This document shows, piece after piece, positions 1 to 8,411 of a stretch of 64,000 nt of DNA. Made by a program: the position numbers and the translations under genes. The notes under the pieces were generated by a model. It worked only from the letters and a program-made list of their open reading frames with translations. It was not told where the DNA came from and made no database searches. The DNA is from Anaerolineae bacterium. GTDB lineage: Bacteria > Chloroflexota > Anaerolineae > UBA4142 > SHND01. The stretch's first letter is position 1; every line of letters starts with the position of its first letter. The stretch spans positions 1 through 64,000 of the forward strand of contig JADZCJ010000063.1 of the NCBI GenBank assembly GCA_020851635.1, written 5' to 3'.

Positions 1-73
1 CGGGTTGGGTCAAATTGGGATCGTGTGCGGCGGCAACGACGCGTTCCCGCAGGTCAGTGGAATAAGCACTCAT
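1..73 (-). CDS. IS630-type transposase, N-terminal fragment at window edge
   Basis: Reading leftward from the ATG at 73, 24 codons are visible before the window ends. They begin MSAYSTDLRERVVAAA, which resembles the opening of the helix-turn-helix domain of IS630/Tc1-family transposases (usually xxYSxDLRxRVV). The family moves DNA by a DDE cut-and-paste reaction into TA targets. No DDE residues can be seen here because the rest lies outside the window. It diverges from the ecfT operon, with about 100 bp between the two starts. Terminal inverted repeats cannot be assigned with only one end visible. Confidence 0.65.
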   Translation of the reverse strand, partial: MSAYSTDLRERVVAAAHDPNLTQP

Positions 74-124
74 AGATCTCAATGTACCACAATTATCCCT
101 TAAACGAAACAGGAATTCGCTCTA

Positions 125-171
125 ATTCAAACAATCCCGATGTTACGCAGTAACATCGGGATTGTTTGAAT
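125..171. repeat. perfect 21-bp inverted repeat (hairpin) just upstream of ecfT
   Basis: Arms at 125-145 and 151-171 are exact reverse complements around a 5-nt loop, CGCAG. The right arm ends 4 nt before the ecfT ATG, so in an mRNA the hairpin would occupy the place of the ribosome binding site. No Shine-Dalgarno sequence is visible. Unlike the terminator hairpins elsewhere in the window, its arms carry no outer A-run or T-run. It may be a leftover terminator separated from its gene by the transposon, or a structure that controls ecfT translation. Confidence 0.85.
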
Positions 172-175
172 CAAA

Positions 176-961
176 ATGTCTCAGACCTTTTACCTGGACC
201 GGGCGACCGTATGGCACGCTCTGCACCCCCTCACCAAGCTGGCGGTCGCACTGGCGCTCATCGTTGCCGCATTTAGTGTGCGCTGGTTTTTTTTCTCTAG
301 CGCACTCTATGTGCTGATTATTTTCCCTATCGCGGTGTGGGCTCGAATCTGGCGCGAGCTCTTGCGCACGACCTTTTTTGTCATCCTGCCCATCGCCATT
401 TCTCTTGTTCTGGTGCAGGGGTTTTTCTTTCCCGGAGCGCGGGATGTGATTTTCCAAATCGGACCTCTGGCGCTCAAGCGCGAGGGGCTCGAGTTTGCGT
501 TTGTCACCGCAACGCGTTTGTTTGTCGTTGCGGGTGCGGGTCTTTTGGTCGTCTACTGTACCCATCCCGTGGATTTGGCGTTAGCGTTGGTGCAGATGGG
601 CGCGCCGTATCCCTTTGCCTATATAGTCGTCTCTGCGATTCAACTCTTGCCTGAAATGCAGACGCGTGCAGAGAGCATCCTGAACGCGCAGCAGGCGCGC
701 GGTCTGGAGACGACGGGCAGCTGGCGCGTGCGTCTTGCCGCGTTTGTGCCGATCATTTCTCCTTTGGTATATGGCGCACTGGCAAACGTGCAAGAACGCG
801 CCCTGGCGCTCGATGCGCGAGCATTCCGCGCCCCGCTGCGAAAAACCAGCTGGCGCGTCCTGCGCGACTCGCAACTCCAACGCATCGTTCGCGTTCTGCT
901 CGTGGTCTCGTCCATACTCCTCGCGCTCTATTCCATCGCGACGCTCTATGTGACCCTTTGA
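176..961 (+). CDS. ecfT: ECF transporter transmembrane (T) component
   Basis: This 261-residue protein matches the CbiQ/EcfT family of integral membrane scaffolds. In energy-coupling-factor vitamin or metal importers they join two cytoplasmic ATPases to a substrate-binding S subunit. Hydrophobic segments lie at about residues 23-55, 64-86, 108-128, 142-160 and 236-260. The two short Ala-Arg coupling motifs that contact the ATPases are at 174-176 (ARG) and 214-216 (ARA, with the final Gly replaced). The start is the ATG directly after the perfect hairpin, and no Shine-Dalgarno is seen. The stop overlaps the next start as TGATG, so translation is probably coupled to the first ATPase gene. No S component is encoded nearby, so the substrate is unknown; a group II (shared) ECF module is plausible. 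Confidence 0.88.
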   Translation: MSQTFYLDRATVWHALHPLTKLAVALALIVAAFSVRWFFFSSALYVLIIFPIAVWARIWRELLRTTFFVILPIAISLVLVQGFFFPGARDVIFQIGPLALKREGLEFAFVTATRLFVVAGAGLLVVYCTHPVDLALALVQMGAPYPFAYIVVSAIQLLPEMQTRAESILNAQQARGLETTGSWRVRLAAFVPIISPLVYGALANVQERALALDARAFRAPLRKTSWRVLRDSQLQRIVRVLLVVSSILLALYSIATLYVTL

Positions 962-1827
962 TGTCCATTCTCACCGTCGAGAGTCTCTCGTTCAAATATC
1001 TCGAATCCTCCACGCTCGCGCTCAAGCAAGTTTCGGTCGCGTTCGAGCCGGGCAGCGTGACCGCCATCGTCGGCGCAAATGGCGCGGCCAAGTCCACGCT
1101 TTGCTATGCGCTCGCGGGATTCATTCCCCATTTCTTTAAAGGAGAGATGCGCGGTTCTGTGCATGTTAACGGCGCGGATACCCGAGAAACGCCCCTTGCC
1201 AAACTGGTCACGCAGGCGGGAATGGTGTTTCAAAATCCATTCAACCAGATTTCGGGCGCAAAACTCTCGGTATTCGAGGAAGTGGCGTTCGGTCTGGAAA
1301 ATCTGGGCGTCCCGCACGATGAAATCAAGGCGCGCGTTGACCGCGCGCTCGACCTGTTTGGACTAGAGGGCGCGTCCGATCAATCGCCGTTCGCCCTGTC
1401 CGGTGGACAGCAGCAGCGCCTTGCGCTTGCCTCGATTTTTGTCATGGACCCGCCGATCATGGTTCTCGATGAACCGACTTCGCAGCTCGACCCCGAGGGC
1501 ACGCGCGAGGTCATGGGGACGATTCAAAAGCTCGCGACGCAGGGACGCACGATCGTGATGGTCGAGCACAAGCTGGAGTGGATTGCCCGGCTTGCCTCTC
1601 GCGTTCTGGTATTGGATCATGGCGCGCTGGTGGCGGACGGCGAATCTGGAGCTATTCTCAGCCGCGCCCAAGAATGGGGTCTCAACGAAACATACTATGC
1701 GCGCGCGGCACGACTTGCGCAAGAGCGCGGGCTTGTATCTGCGGCTGGCTCTTTGCCTCAGACCCTCGAACAAGCTACTCGGTTCTTTGGTAATCGTCAT
1801 GTTGTGGGAACCGAAAACCGAAATTAA
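961..1827 (+). CDS. ECF transporter ATPase EcfA1-type, with altered Walker A
   Basis: An ABC ATPase of 288 residues, the first of two in the module. It has the ABC signature LSGGQ (146-150), Walker B with catalytic Glu (MVLDEPT, 167-173), a Q-loop (VFQNP, about 89-93) and the switch His203 (VEHK). The Walker A reads GANGAAKST (38-46). The Gly that normally precedes the catalytic Lys is Ala43, codon GCC at 1087-1089, one base away from GGC. This Gly is nearly invariant, so nucleotide binding at this site may be weakened. The ATG at 961 overlaps the ecfT stop. The reading frame continues past the TAA at 1825-1827 straight into the second ATPase. Confidence 0.9.
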   Translation: MSILTVESLSFKYLESSTLALKQVSVAFEPGSVTAIVGANGAAKSTLCYALAGFIPHFFKGEMRGSVHVNGADTRETPLAKLVTQAGMVFQNPFNQISGAKLSVFEEVAFGLENLGVPHDEIKARVDRALDLFGLEGASDQSPFALSGGQQQRLALASIFVMDPPIMVLDEPTSQLDPEGTREVMGTIQKLATQGRTIVMVEHKLEWIARLASRVLVLDHGALVADGESGAILSRAQEWGLNETYYARAARLAQERGLVSAAGSLPQTLEQATRFFGNRHVVGTENRN

Positions 1828-1917
1828 AAAATCGAAAATCAGGAATCGCCAATCATCAAGCCGGAATCTGCAATCTCACTCTCTGCTCTGCATTTCACAT
1901 ATCCAAACGGTGTCGAG

Positions 1918-2676
1918 GTGCTGCGCGGCGTCTCGCTGGAAATAGCCGCGGGTTCGCAGATTGCTCTCCTGGGGCAGAATGGCGCGGGCAAGACCACACT
2001 GGTCAAGCATTTCAACGGACTCTTGAAACCCACTTCCGGCGTCGCTCGCGTTGGCGATTGGGATACACGCGAACATACGATTGCCCAACTGGCGCGCCGC
2101 GTCGGTTTTGTCTTTCAAAATCCCGACGACCAGTTGTTCAAAACACGCGTGCGCGACGAAGTCGCGTTCGGTCCCATGAACCTCGACCTCGGTGCCGGGG
2201 AGGTCGAAACGCGCGTCAAGCGCGCGCTAGCGTTGTGTGGACTTGAAGAATGGCGGGATGCCCACCCTTATGATCTGGCGCCCTGGCAGCGGCGGTGGGT
2301 GGCAATTGCTTCGGTGGTTGCGATGCAGACTCCTATCGTTGTGCTGGACGAGCCGACGACGGGACAGGATGCGGCGGGGCTGGCGCGTCTCTCGGCGCTG
2401 CTTGCGGAATGGAAACATTTGGGCGTGACGGTGATCGCTGTCACCCACGCCATTGATTTTGCCGCCGAGCAGTTTGGCGAATTTGTCATCATGGCGCAGG
2501 GGCAGATCATTGCGCGCGGCGGAGCAGAGGTCCTCAAGACCGAGTCGGTCCGCGCTCGCGCGGCGCTTGATGCGCCGCAATTGGTGTGGCTGGCGCAAGC
2601 TCTCGGCTGGGACGAGTCTCCCGTCAGCCCCGATGCGTTTTGTGACCTTCTGGCAGCGCGCTCCCAACCCCATTGA
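1918..2676 (+). CDS. ECF transporter ATPase EcfA2-type; true start unclear, degenerate signature
   Basis: The second ABC ATPase of the ECF module; the GTG at 1918 gives 252 residues. Walker A is canonical (GQNGAGKTT, 19-27 in this numbering). Walker B is VVLDEPTTGQD and the switch His is in AVTHA. The signature motif is degenerate: LAPWQ (120-124) where LSGGQ is expected. The GTG start misses the first beta-strand of the fold. Upstream in the same frame the codons read SALHFTYPNGVEV (1882-1920), which is normal N-terminal ATPase sequence, but no ATG, GTG or TTG exists there before the ecfA1 stop at 1825. Possibilities are a CTG start (1888), an ATC start, readthrough of the TAA, or a sequencing error that splits a YkoD-like fusion. 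Confidence 0.85.
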   Translation: MLRGVSLEIAAGSQIALLGQNGAGKTTLVKHFNGLLKPTSGVARVGDWDTREHTIAQLARRVGFVFQNPDDQLFKTRVRDEVAFGPMNLDLGAGEVETRVKRALALCGLEEWRDAHPYDLAPWQRRWVAIASVVAMQTPIVVLDEPTTGQDAAGLARLSALLAEWKHLGVTVIAVTHAIDFAAEQFGEFVIMAQGQIIARGGAEVLKTESVRARAALDAPQLVWLAQALGWDESPVSPDAFCDLLAARSQPH

Positions 2677-2765
2677 CAGCAATGTCTCATGGAGATTAGA
2701 ATGAATTGCGCGTTTCAAACTCCTGCATGCATTCCTTTTATGCTGACCCCAAAGGAGGTTTCTTT

Positions 2766-4511
2766 GTGACACGATGGCTATTGCGCGGCGCCGTGTTATC
2801 GGTCACCCTGCTGGGAGCCATTGCGGTTCTCTCGAGCGTGACCTACGCCGACCCGCCAATTCGTTCGGCGCGTCTCGGTCGAGACGCGGGCCGCGAATTC
2901 AATAATGATTCCCCGCAGCTTCAAACTGACAAGCCGGGTTACACCCTGCATTACAGTTTTTCGTCCGACCCAAAAGACAATACCTATGTCGCGTCATTTG
3001 CGCCGGATGTGCCCGAAATCTATGCCTGGGCGACCATTGTGGAGGAAAATGGCGCACAGCAAAAACAGTTTGAGGTCGAAACTCTATTTATCGCGCCCGA
3101 CGGGACGCCGATTGACTCGGAGTGGTATGGCGAGGATACGGGCACCGTGAGCACCTATCCCGTGGATGCTGACACGTTCAGCGACGAGAATGTCGCGCGC
3201 CGTTTTATCAGGGTGGCGGGCACCTCAAACGCCGGGTTGGCTGGACAATGGACGGTGAACTTTAGCGTTGGCGGTAAACTCATTTCCTCGGGTAATTTCT
3301 CGCTCGCGGACGCAGGCGACATTGAGCAGTCCGATACCGCATCTAACGCACAGCAAGCGCTCGAGGAACGCGGCTATGAGGTCATTGAATTCACCGAATT
3401 GGAAGGCAAAAGCGGCAACCTCTTTGCCTTTGTGATCATGCGCCCCGTCAGCCAGGACCTGTACAGTTCTGAAACTAGCCAACAAATTGTGGATGGGCTT
3501 GCCGCACTTCGCCAAACCTTTCCCGATTCCGGCACGCTCTATACCTTTTTGCGCTTTGACGAACGATACGAAATTGCGTATTGGGCGGATGCGCTGGATG
3601 TGGACGCGTATCTTCAAGACAATGACTTTGGCGCGTTTGCCCAGGTCGTCAGCGTAGATGTTTATGATAACGAGACCGGCGAGTATTTGGGCAGCGCGTC
3701 CAAAGATTTTATCAACAAGAATTTTGGCGCGGGCACATACCGCAGTCCGGCAAACCCGCCGCTCTCCAAAAACAGCAGCAGTGTCGGCTCGGTTCGTGTC
3801 ACTGTTTCTCCGTCGGAACTGCCGGCGGACGGCGCGAGCAAGGCGATTGTCTCGGTCGAGGTTTTTAGCAAGCGAAACCTGCCGATCCAGGACGCCGAGA
3901 TCGAGTTCGAAATCAGCGGTTCGGGCGAGGGAACGGTGCGCCCCCGCGTGACCTCGACCGATGAGAACGGTCAGGCGGACGCCGTGTTCACCGCCGGGCG
4001 CACAAATGGGTTGGTGACAATTACCGCCAAGGTGGGCGGCATTTCCGGGGCAGGGACGATAACCCTCGGCACGGGGAGCGCGGACCAGCCCGCCGACAAT
4101 GTCATTGCCATGTTGAGCGCGCAGGGCTATCAAGCAACGCGCGTTGGGTTCCTCGACCAGGCGAAAAGCCAGATCGGCGTGCTTGTGGACCTGGGCGATT
4201 CCTACAATATCAATCAAGTGACGGGTCCCATCGTCTATGGCATGACCGCTCTGCGGATGAACTATCCGGACGCGGCGACGCTGGTCGTGATTGTGCCCTT
4301 CAAGGAAAATCTGCTGATGTTCCCGGCTTCTGCCAGCGCCTATGACAGCTATTACCAGGCGATTGGCGCGGCGAAATCGGACGATGACAAAAAGGCAGCT
4401 TCGTCCGACTTTTTGAACAAGGTCTTTGCGAACGCGCAGTATGTGGACCGCAACGGCAACAAGCTCTCGACATTCAAGGACTTTTACAACAAGAATTTCA
4501 TGGGCGGATGA
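2766..4511 (+). CDS. secreted protein with duplicated domain and a Big_1 (bacterial Ig-like) domain
   Basis: The GTG at 2766 is chosen because AAAGGAGG lies at 2751-2758 and a clear Sec signal peptide follows (TRWLLRG, then a hydrophobic stretch to about residue 30 ending VTYADPP). The product is 581 residues. A beta-rich N-terminal part (about 45-185) is followed by an alpha/beta unit (190-327), a Big_1/invasin-type Ig-like domain (about 341-435: VTVSPSELPADG, then AEIEFEISGSG, then STDENGQADAVF) and a second copy of the alpha/beta unit (439-581). Both copies share a GY near the start, ALR-x-x-[FY]PD-x-x-TL in the middle and an [F]xNKxF end. Function is unknown; an exported surface or adhesion role is inferred. 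It sits 90 nt before the DUF350 gene, probably in one transcript. Confidence 0.8.
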   Translation: MTRWLLRGAVLSVTLLGAIAVLSSVTYADPPIRSARLGRDAGREFNNDSPQLQTDKPGYTLHYSFSSDPKDNTYVASFAPDVPEIYAWATIVEENGAQQKQFEVETLFIAPDGTPIDSEWYGEDTGTVSTYPVDADTFSDENVARRFIRVAGTSNAGLAGQWTVNFSVGGKLISSGNFSLADAGDIEQSDTASNAQQALEERGYEVIEFTELEGKSGNLFAFVIMRPVSQDLYSSETSQQIVDGLAALRQTFPDSGTLYTFLRFDERYEIAYWADALDVDAYLQDNDFGAFAQVVSVDVYDNETGEYLGSASKDFINKNFGAGTYRSPANPPLSKNSSSVGSVRVTVSPSELPADGASKAIVSVEVFSKRNLPIQDAEIEFEISGSGEGTVRPRVTSTDENGQADAVFTAGRTNGLVTITAKVGGISGAGTITLGTGSADQPADNVIAMLSAQGYQATRVGFLDQAKSQIGVLVDLGDSYNINQVTGPIVYGMTALRMNYPDAATLVVIVPFKENLLMFPASASAYDSYYQAIGAAKSDDDKKAASSDFLNKVFANAQYVDRNGNKLSTFKDFYNKNFMGG

Positions 4512-4601
4512 GCCCGTGATATTTGTTTGGAGATAAAGCTCGATGCTCGATCTCCGGACTCGTCTTTGTACCATCCAAATTCCAATCAAGGAGAAATCAT
4601 C

Positions 4602-4880
4602 ATGGGTAACTTTATGCAGGGCGGTCTTCCCCCTCTCCCCGGCGCGGGTCCCGATTTTGCTTCGATCGCACTCAACATGCTCTTTGCAGTCCTCTGGTCG
4701 CTCGTCGCCGCGATTGGTTTTGCGGGCGCCATCGCCATCGGGTTCCGCTTTTTGAGCATCCTGACCCCGGGGCTGAACGAGTGGGAGGAACTTCGCAAGG
4801 GCAACATGGCGGTCGGTCTCATGTGGGCGTCCTTTACCATTGGGGTTGCCCTCGTCGTCTATGTCGTGTTGAACAAATAA
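4602..4880 (+). CDS. DUF350 family small membrane protein
   Basis: 92 residues from the ATG at 4602, which follows AAGGAGA at 4588-4594. A longer in-frame extension upstream has no ribosome binding site. It has two hydrophobic helices (about 23-48 and 67-90) separated by the loop LTPGLNEWEELRKGN, which matches the conserved loop of DUF350 (UPF0719). The family's function is not established. In other genomes it accompanies envelope-stress or potassium-related genes, but here its neighbour is a secreted duplicated-domain protein. A strong intrinsic terminator follows. Confidence 0.75.
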   Translation: MGNFMQGGLPPLPGAGPDFASIALNMLFAVLWSLVAAIGFAGAIAIGFRFLSILTPGLNEWEELRKGNMAVGLMWASFTIGVALVVYVVLNK

Positions 4881-4914
4881 GACCATTTCCGACTGAATTT
4901 CTCTTGGTTTTAGG

Positions 4915-4955
4915 ACTTGCCGCACCCGTATTTTCCGAGTGCGGCAAGTTTTTCT
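4915..4955 (+). terminator. intrinsic terminator after DUF350 gene
   Basis: An 11-bp stem, ACTTGCCGCAC at 4915-4925 paired with GTGCGGCAAGT at 4939-4949, has a 13-nt loop and is followed by TTTTCT. Confidence 0.85.
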
Positions 4956-4973
4956 GCGATTCGTGCGAGTTTT

Positions 4974-5002
4974 TTTACAAACCCCCCTCCCCGTAGTAAA
5001 AT
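4974..5002 (+). promoter_or_regulatory. sigma70-like promoter, candidate leaderless start
   Basis: The -35 TTTACA (4974-4979), a 17-bp spacer and the -10 TAAAAT (4997-5002) lie only 9 nt before the ATG at 5012. Transcription would start at or within a few bases of the start codon. Confidence 0.6.
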
Positions 5003-5011
5003 ATTATCGGT

Positions 5012-6046
5012 ATGATTCCTCCTGTGCTGCATGACCTGCGTGCGCTTGCCGGGTTGGAGGCGCACGGATTGGAACTCGACCTGGAACGTGTGCGTCTGTC
5101 TTCGAGCTCGCCGTTGACCGATGCGCTTGCGTCGCGGGTCTCGTTCGGGAACATGGGCGCAGAGACTTTTGTCTTGTACTCGAACGGACGCAAACAGCAA
5201 GCCCTCGGCGTTGTCCAGGCGCGTCTTCGCAAAAATCGTCCGGAAGCTGACATCACCTTTATTGCCCCCTCGCTCGAGCACGACCCCGACGCGGTCACGA
5301 CCTGGTATCGGCTGCTCGCCGAGGTGACCAAGAGTCTGGGCGAACTGGGCGTCCAACGCCTATATGCCCAACTGCCGGGCGGAAATGGCGCGGAAGAAGT
5401 ATTTCGGCAGGCGGGGTTTTCGGTCTTTACGCGCGAGGACATTTTCCTCTTGACGCCCGACCGGGCGGCTGAGCGCGTCGCAAACAGAGAAACCAAAAAC
5501 TTGCAAATCACCCTGCGCCGCATGCGCAAGCGCGACGCGTGGAACGTCCTGCGACTGTATGCAGAGGTCACGCCCGGCGCCATCCAGCACGCCGAAGCGA
5601 TGCGCACTACCGAAGACGCGCTCGGAAAACTGGAGGATTGGTGGGAAAATTTGAACGGGGTAAGCTATCTTTTTGAACGAAACGGGCTATTGTTGGGCAT
5701 TGTGCGGATTACCCGCGGACGCCTCGCCTCTTGGGTGCGCCTGCATTTGTATCCTGACGCGCAGCAGTTTGCCGACGAAATGGTCGCCGAGATGATCGCG
5801 CTCGTCTCGAGAACGCGCACCCGTCCGATCTATGTTGGCGTGCGTGACTATGAGGGCGGGATCCGCGCCGCCCTGCAAGCCGCGGGCTTTGAATGGCAGA
5901 TGGTCCGCAGTCTCATGGTCAAGCATACGACTGTGCGGGCGCGGATGTCGGTCCCCTGGCTTGCGCCAGTCTTTGAATCTAAAAAAATTCCCGCCGTTCG
6001 CACCACGCAGCACGCGCGCGGTGACACCGGAGCAGCAACCTTTTGA
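5012..6046 (+). CDS. hypothetical GNAT-like protein (possible tandem acetyltransferase fold)
   Basis: 344 residues, no signal peptide and no membrane segments. The N-terminal half (about 15-150) has the spacing of a GNAT N-acetyltransferase fold (a strand reading [16 protein letters not shown], then helices and [19 protein letters not shown]). The second half repeats the pattern ([23 protein letters not shown], then [14 protein letters not shown], then [19 protein letters not shown]), suggesting a tandem GNAT protein. The acetyl-CoA loop (Q/R-x-x-G-x-G/A) is not clear, so activity is uncertain. The promoter lies directly before the ATG. The stop overlaps the next ATG as TGATG, so it is probably co-translated with the R3H/AAA gene. 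Confidence 0.65.
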   Translation: MIPPVLHDLRALAGLEAHGLELDLERVRLSSSSPLTDALASRVSFGNMGAETFVLYSNGRKQQALGVVQARLRKNRPEADITFIAPSLEHDPDAVTTWYRLLAEVTKSLGELGVQRLYAQLPGGNGAEEVFRQAGFSVFTREDIFLLTPDRAAERVANRETKNLQITLRRMRKRDAWNVLRLYAEVTPGAIQHAEAMRTTEDALGKLEDWWENLNGVSYLFERNGLLLGIVRITRGRLASWVRLHLYPDAQQFADEMVAEMIALVSRTRTRPIYVGVRDYEGGIRAALQAAGFEWQMVRSLMVKHTTVRARMSVPWLAPVFESKKIPAVRTTQHARGDTGAATF

Positions 6047-7650
6047 TGGATCAAACCCTCACAGACGATTTGGTAGTTCTCACCTCGGTGCTGCCGCCAC
6101 AGTTTCAGGCGGCGCTCAATGAAATCAACGACCCCGACAATCTGGTCGAAATCGTGCTTGATCTCGGGCGCAAACCCGAAGCGCGTTTTACCCACGGCGA
6201 AAGATACCTCTCCGAACACGAAATCACCGAAGCGGACATTGACTATATCACAGCACGCATCGGCGACTTTTCGGGCGACAATCGCGCCGGCATTCCGCGC
6301 ACCCTCCACCGCATCTCGGCGATCCGCAACCGCAAAGGACGCGTCGTCGGTTTGACCTGTCGCGTCGGTCGCGCCGTCTTTGGCACGATGGATATTATTC
6401 GCGATATTGTCGAGTCGAGCAAAAGCGTCCTTTTGCTCGGGCGTCCCGGCGTTGGCAAAACAACCATGCTGCGCGAAGCGGCGCGCGTGCTCGCCGAATC
6501 GAAACGGGTCGTGATTGTTGATACATCGAACGAAATCGGCGGCGATGGCGACATTCCGCATCCTGCGATTGGCAAGTCGCGCCGCATGCAGGTGCCTACG
6601 CCGCTCTTGCAGCACGAAATCATGATCGAGGCGGTCGAGAACCATATGCCCGAAGTGATCGTCATTGACGAAATCGGGCGCGAACTCGAAGCCGAAGCTG
6701 CGCGCACCATCGCCGAGCGCGGCGTCCAGCTGATCGGCACCGCGCACGGGCAGACACTCGAAAATCTCTTGATGAACCCAACGCTGATGGATTTGGTCGG
6801 AGGCATCCAGAGCGTGACGCTCTCCGATGAAGAGGCGCGTCGCCGCGGCACCCAAAAAAGTATCCTCGAACGCAAAGCGCCGCCGACGTTCGACATTCTC
6901 GTCGAAATTCAAGACCGCAACCGTGTAGCCGTGCATGGCGATGTCGCCGCCTCGGTGGATGCGCTCTTGCGTAATCGCCCCATCCCACCCGAAATCCGCA
7001 CACGCTCGGTCGAGACCGGAGAGATCGAAATCAATCGTCCGGAAGCGCGCGTGTATGTCGCGCCCCGACAGGGCGAACGTGTCTCGGCGCGGCGCGAACG
7101 CGGGCGCGGGGACGGCAAAATGGGCGACCGTCCCGCCATGTCGCCCCAGCGTCAGGAAATCGCCCGCGATCCCGGCGCGCCGCGCAAAACCATGGCGCTC
7201 TATCCCTACGGGGTGAGCCAGGACCGCCTCGAAACAGCCGCCAAAGCGCTCAACGTCCCGATCCGCATTGTCGGCGAGCCCGAACAGGCGGACGCGGTGT
7301 TGACGCTCAAAAACTATTACAAAAAGCGCCCCGCGCCCATTGTGGACTCGGAACGCGCGGGCGTGCCCGTCTATGTTTTGCGTTCGAACACTATCGCGCA
7401 GATGGAGGGCATCCTCGAAGATTTGTTTGATGTGACAGCCAAAGACGACCCTTTTGCTCTCGCCATGGTGGAAACGGATGATGCGATTCAACGCGTTTTG
7501 AACGGCTTGCATTCGGTCGAGCTGGCGCCTCAAAGCGCATTTGTGCGTCGCTTTCAACACGAACGCATCCGCCAGGCGAATTTGTTTTCGCGCTCGTTAG
7601 GTAAAGAACCCAAACGCCGCGTGCGGGTGTATGCCAGCGAGGTCGGATAA
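6046..7650 (+). CDS. R3H domain AAA ATPase (SpoIIIAA/Ycf45-like nucleic-acid-binding protein)
   Basis: 534 residues. An N-terminal region resembling the SpoIIIAA/Ycf45 family (about 10-120) precedes a P-loop ATPase core with Walker [10 protein letters not shown] (132-140) and Walker B VIVIDEIG near 205-212. A sensor-like segment reads [13 protein letters not shown]. The last 60 residues ([15 protein letters not shown], then SFGKEP-type [13 protein letters not shown]) form an R3H-like single-stranded nucleic acid-binding end. Members occur in cyanobacteria, plastids and Chloroflexi; the exact role is unknown, and RNA or ssDNA handling is inferred from R3H. Residues around 350-395 are an Arg/Pro-rich linker. 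The ATG at 6046 overlaps the previous stop. It lies 48 nt before tmk, probably in the same operon. Confidence 0.85.
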   Translation: MDQTLTDDLVVLTSVLPPQFQAALNEINDPDNLVEIVLDLGRKPEARFTHGERYLSEHEITEADIDYITARIGDFSGDNRAGIPRTLHRISAIRNRKGRVVGLTCRVGRAVFGTMDIIRDIVESSKSVLLLGRPGVGKTTMLREAARVLAESKRVVIVDTSNEIGGDGDIPHPAIGKSRRMQVPTPLLQHEIMIEAVENHMPEVIVIDEIGRELEAEAARTIAERGVQLIGTAHGQTLENLLMNPTLMDLVGGIQSVTLSDEEARRRGTQKSILERKAPPTFDILVEIQDRNRVAVHGDVAASVDALLRNRPIPPEIRTRSVETGEIEINRPEARVYVAPRQGERVSARRERGRGDGKMGDRPAMSPQRQEIARDPGAPRKTMALYPYGVSQDRLETAAKALNVPIRIVGEPEQADAVLTLKNYYKKRPAPIVDSERAGVPVYVLRSNTIAQMEGILEDLFDVTAKDDPFALAMVETDDAIQRVLNGLHSVELAPQSAFVRRFQHERIRQANLFSRSLGKEPKRRVRVYASEVG

Positions 7651-7698
7651 CTCTACCTCCGTCTCCTGCCCAAGGAGAGGGAGGGGTGAGGATCCCTC

Positions 7699-8340
7699 AT
7701 GTTTATCACCTTTGAAGGCATGGATGGCAGCGGCAAATCAACTCAGGCGCAGTTGTTTGGCGAACATCTGCGCGCCCGCTATGGAGCAGAAAATATCGTT
7801 GTGACGCGCGAACCCGGCGGGACCGCCATCGGCGAACAGATACGCGAGATCCTGCACAACATGCGGAATCAGGAAATGGCGCCCCTTGCCGAATTTCTGC
7901 TCTATAACGCGGCGCGAGCGCAGCTCGTCGCCCAGGTCATTCGTCCCGCGCTCGAACAAGGCAAGGTTGTTGTGTCGGACCGCTTTGGGGACTCTACACT
8001 TGTCTATCAGGGTTACGGGCGCAAATTGGACCTCGAGATGGTGCGAAACGTCATCAATTATGCAACCGGCGGGCTGAAACCGGATTTGACCTTTTATATT
8101 GACGTCAAGATCGAAGAAGGGTTGGCGCGGCGCGCCAACGGTCATTCGCGCGGCGAGGAACTGAACCGCATGGACACCCAAACGCGCGAATTTTACGAGC
8201 GTGTGCGCGCGGGCTACGAGACCCTGCTCTGTGAAAATCCGGTTCGATGGATCCGCATTGACGGCACGCGCTCTATCGAACAGGTGCAGTTCGATCTGCA
8301 AGAACGATTGGACGCTTTCGCACTCTTTCCAAATCATTAA
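7699..8340 (+). CDS. tmk: thymidylate kinase
   Basis: 213 residues matching dTMP kinase, which phosphorylates dTMP to dTDP in the cytoplasm for DNA synthesis. The P-loop EGMDGSGKST is at residues 5-14, the DRx signature at SDRFGDSTLVYQGYGR and TREPGGT near 35-41. The ATP lid is Arg-rich (RANGHSRGEELNRMD). Length is typical for the family. The stop codon overlaps the base of a long perfect hairpin terminator. The downstream c-di-AMP receptor gene lies after that terminator, as tmk and the receptor gene (yaaQ) are also adjacent in Bacillus. Confidence 0.95.
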   Translation: MFITFEGMDGSGKSTQAQLFGEHLRARYGAENIVVTREPGGTAIGEQIREILHNMRNQEMAPLAEFLLYNAARAQLVAQVIRPALEQGKVVVSDRFGDSTLVYQGYGRKLDLEMVRNVINYATGGLKPDLTFYIDVKIEEGLARRANGHSRGEELNRMDTQTREFYERVRAGYETLLCENPVRWIRIDGTRSIEQVQFDLQERLDAFALFPNH

Positions 8341-8390
8341 AGCGAGACACATTTTGATTACGCGGCAATCAAAATGTGTCTCGCTTTTCT
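8339..8390 (+). terminator. long perfect-stem terminator after tmk
   Basis: 21-bp perfect arms at 8339-8359 and 8367-8387, loop ACGCGGC, right arm ending GCTTT then TCTTCCCC. The left arm starts inside the tmk stop codon. Confidence 0.85.
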
Positions 8391-8411
8391 TCCCCTCCCG
8401 GAGGTTTCATA

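Noticed and set aside
3225-4925. 566-codon open frame on the minus strand opposite the secreted Ig-like protein
   Set aside because: It mirrors the plus-strand gene, which has a signal peptide, a Shine-Dalgarno and recognisable domains. The antisense product is Arg/His-rich, as expected for shadow frames in GC-rich DNA.
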